34,081 nucleotides of DNA from contig NZ_CAMVTE010000023.1 of assembly GCF_947170395.1 (NCBI RefSeq), forward strand, positions 1 to 34,081. Reading direction: 5' to 3'. Positions 34,066-34,081 of this stretch are shown piece after piece. The number at the start of each line of letters is the position of its first letter. Position 1 is the stretch's first letter. The notes below the pieces were generated by a model. That model was not told the origin of the DNA. It did not search any database and saw nothing but the letters and a program-made list of their open reading frames with translations. The stretch is from an uncultured Methanobrevibacter sp. GTDB taxonomy: Archaea > Methanobacteriota > Methanobacteria > Methanobacteriales > Methanobacteriaceae. The translations under genes and the position numbers were made by a program.

Positions 34066-34081
34066 ATTATTTTTCACTCAA

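Noticed and set aside
1-34081. CRISPR arrays, IS elements, integrases or phage genes
   Set aside because: No regularly spaced direct repeats, transposase or integrase motifs were seen anywhere in the window.

Overview
The window is chromosomal DNA of a methanogenic archaeon, most likely Methanobacteriales and probably Methanobrevibacter or a close relative. The evidence is an AT-rich genome with Shine-Dalgarno motifs of the GGAGGTGA type and TTTATATA-like TATA boxes. It also carries an archaeal histone, archaeal GHMP-type shikimate kinase, Hel308, archaeal Elp3, CDP-archaeol synthase, a tetraether-synthase-like radical SAM enzyme, two methanofuran genes (mfnD, mfnF) and a YLRT-type homoaconitase small subunit (coenzyme B pathway). 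The tRNA genes do not encode CCA.

Layout. 1-3.9 kb: lysC-dapA-dapB-asd operon on the minus strand (aspartate to lysine/threonine/methionine; asd is cut by the left edge). 4.1-8.1 kb: S17e and chorismate mutase; then a glycosyltransferase, shikimate kinase and a secreted Ig-like/M14 metallopeptidase-like protein. 8.2-8.8 kb: a vapBC toxin-antitoxin pair with a perfect inverted-repeat operator. 8.8-9.5 kb: the only long gene-free stretch, full of inverted repeats and holding a well-formed candidate non-coding RNA gene on the plus strand. 9.5-13.7 kb: cbiD, a small thioredoxin, hel308, and a PRC-barrel/DUF2098 pair. 13.8-16.5 kb: elp3, a divergent deoC, tRNA-Phe and tRNA-Val. 16.6-19.5 kb: histone; then hacB, a zinc-finger protein and a tRNA methylthiotransferase. 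19.6-21.8 kb: a tetraether-synthase homologue divergent from carS, a membrane-lipid pair. 21.8-25.2 kb: wecB-mfnD-mfnF. 25.3-27.1 kb: a small membrane protein, truA and a GNAT acetyltransferase. 27.3-32.4 kb: a five-gene nickel/peptide-type ABC importer. 32.6-34 kb: a MATE exporter.

Best leads. (1) Identical operator pairs (AGTAATACT twice, exactly 32 bp start to start) sit in front of both the ABC importer operon and the GNAT gene, which implies one metal- or nutrient-responsive regulon. (2) A candidate ~170-nt structured RNA at about 9326-9498 has its own TATA box at the right distance. (3) The importer's binding-protein gene carries a one-base frameshift in an A5 run, which separates its ribosome-bound start and membrane anchor from the rest of the protein. 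(4) A terminator-like hairpin separates the binding protein from the permeases. (5) A DeoC-family protein lacks the second active-site lysine. (6) An M14 zinc-peptidase domain is fused to Ig-like domains and translationally coupled to shikimate kinase. All functional statements rest on motif recognition by eye; no search or folding program was run.
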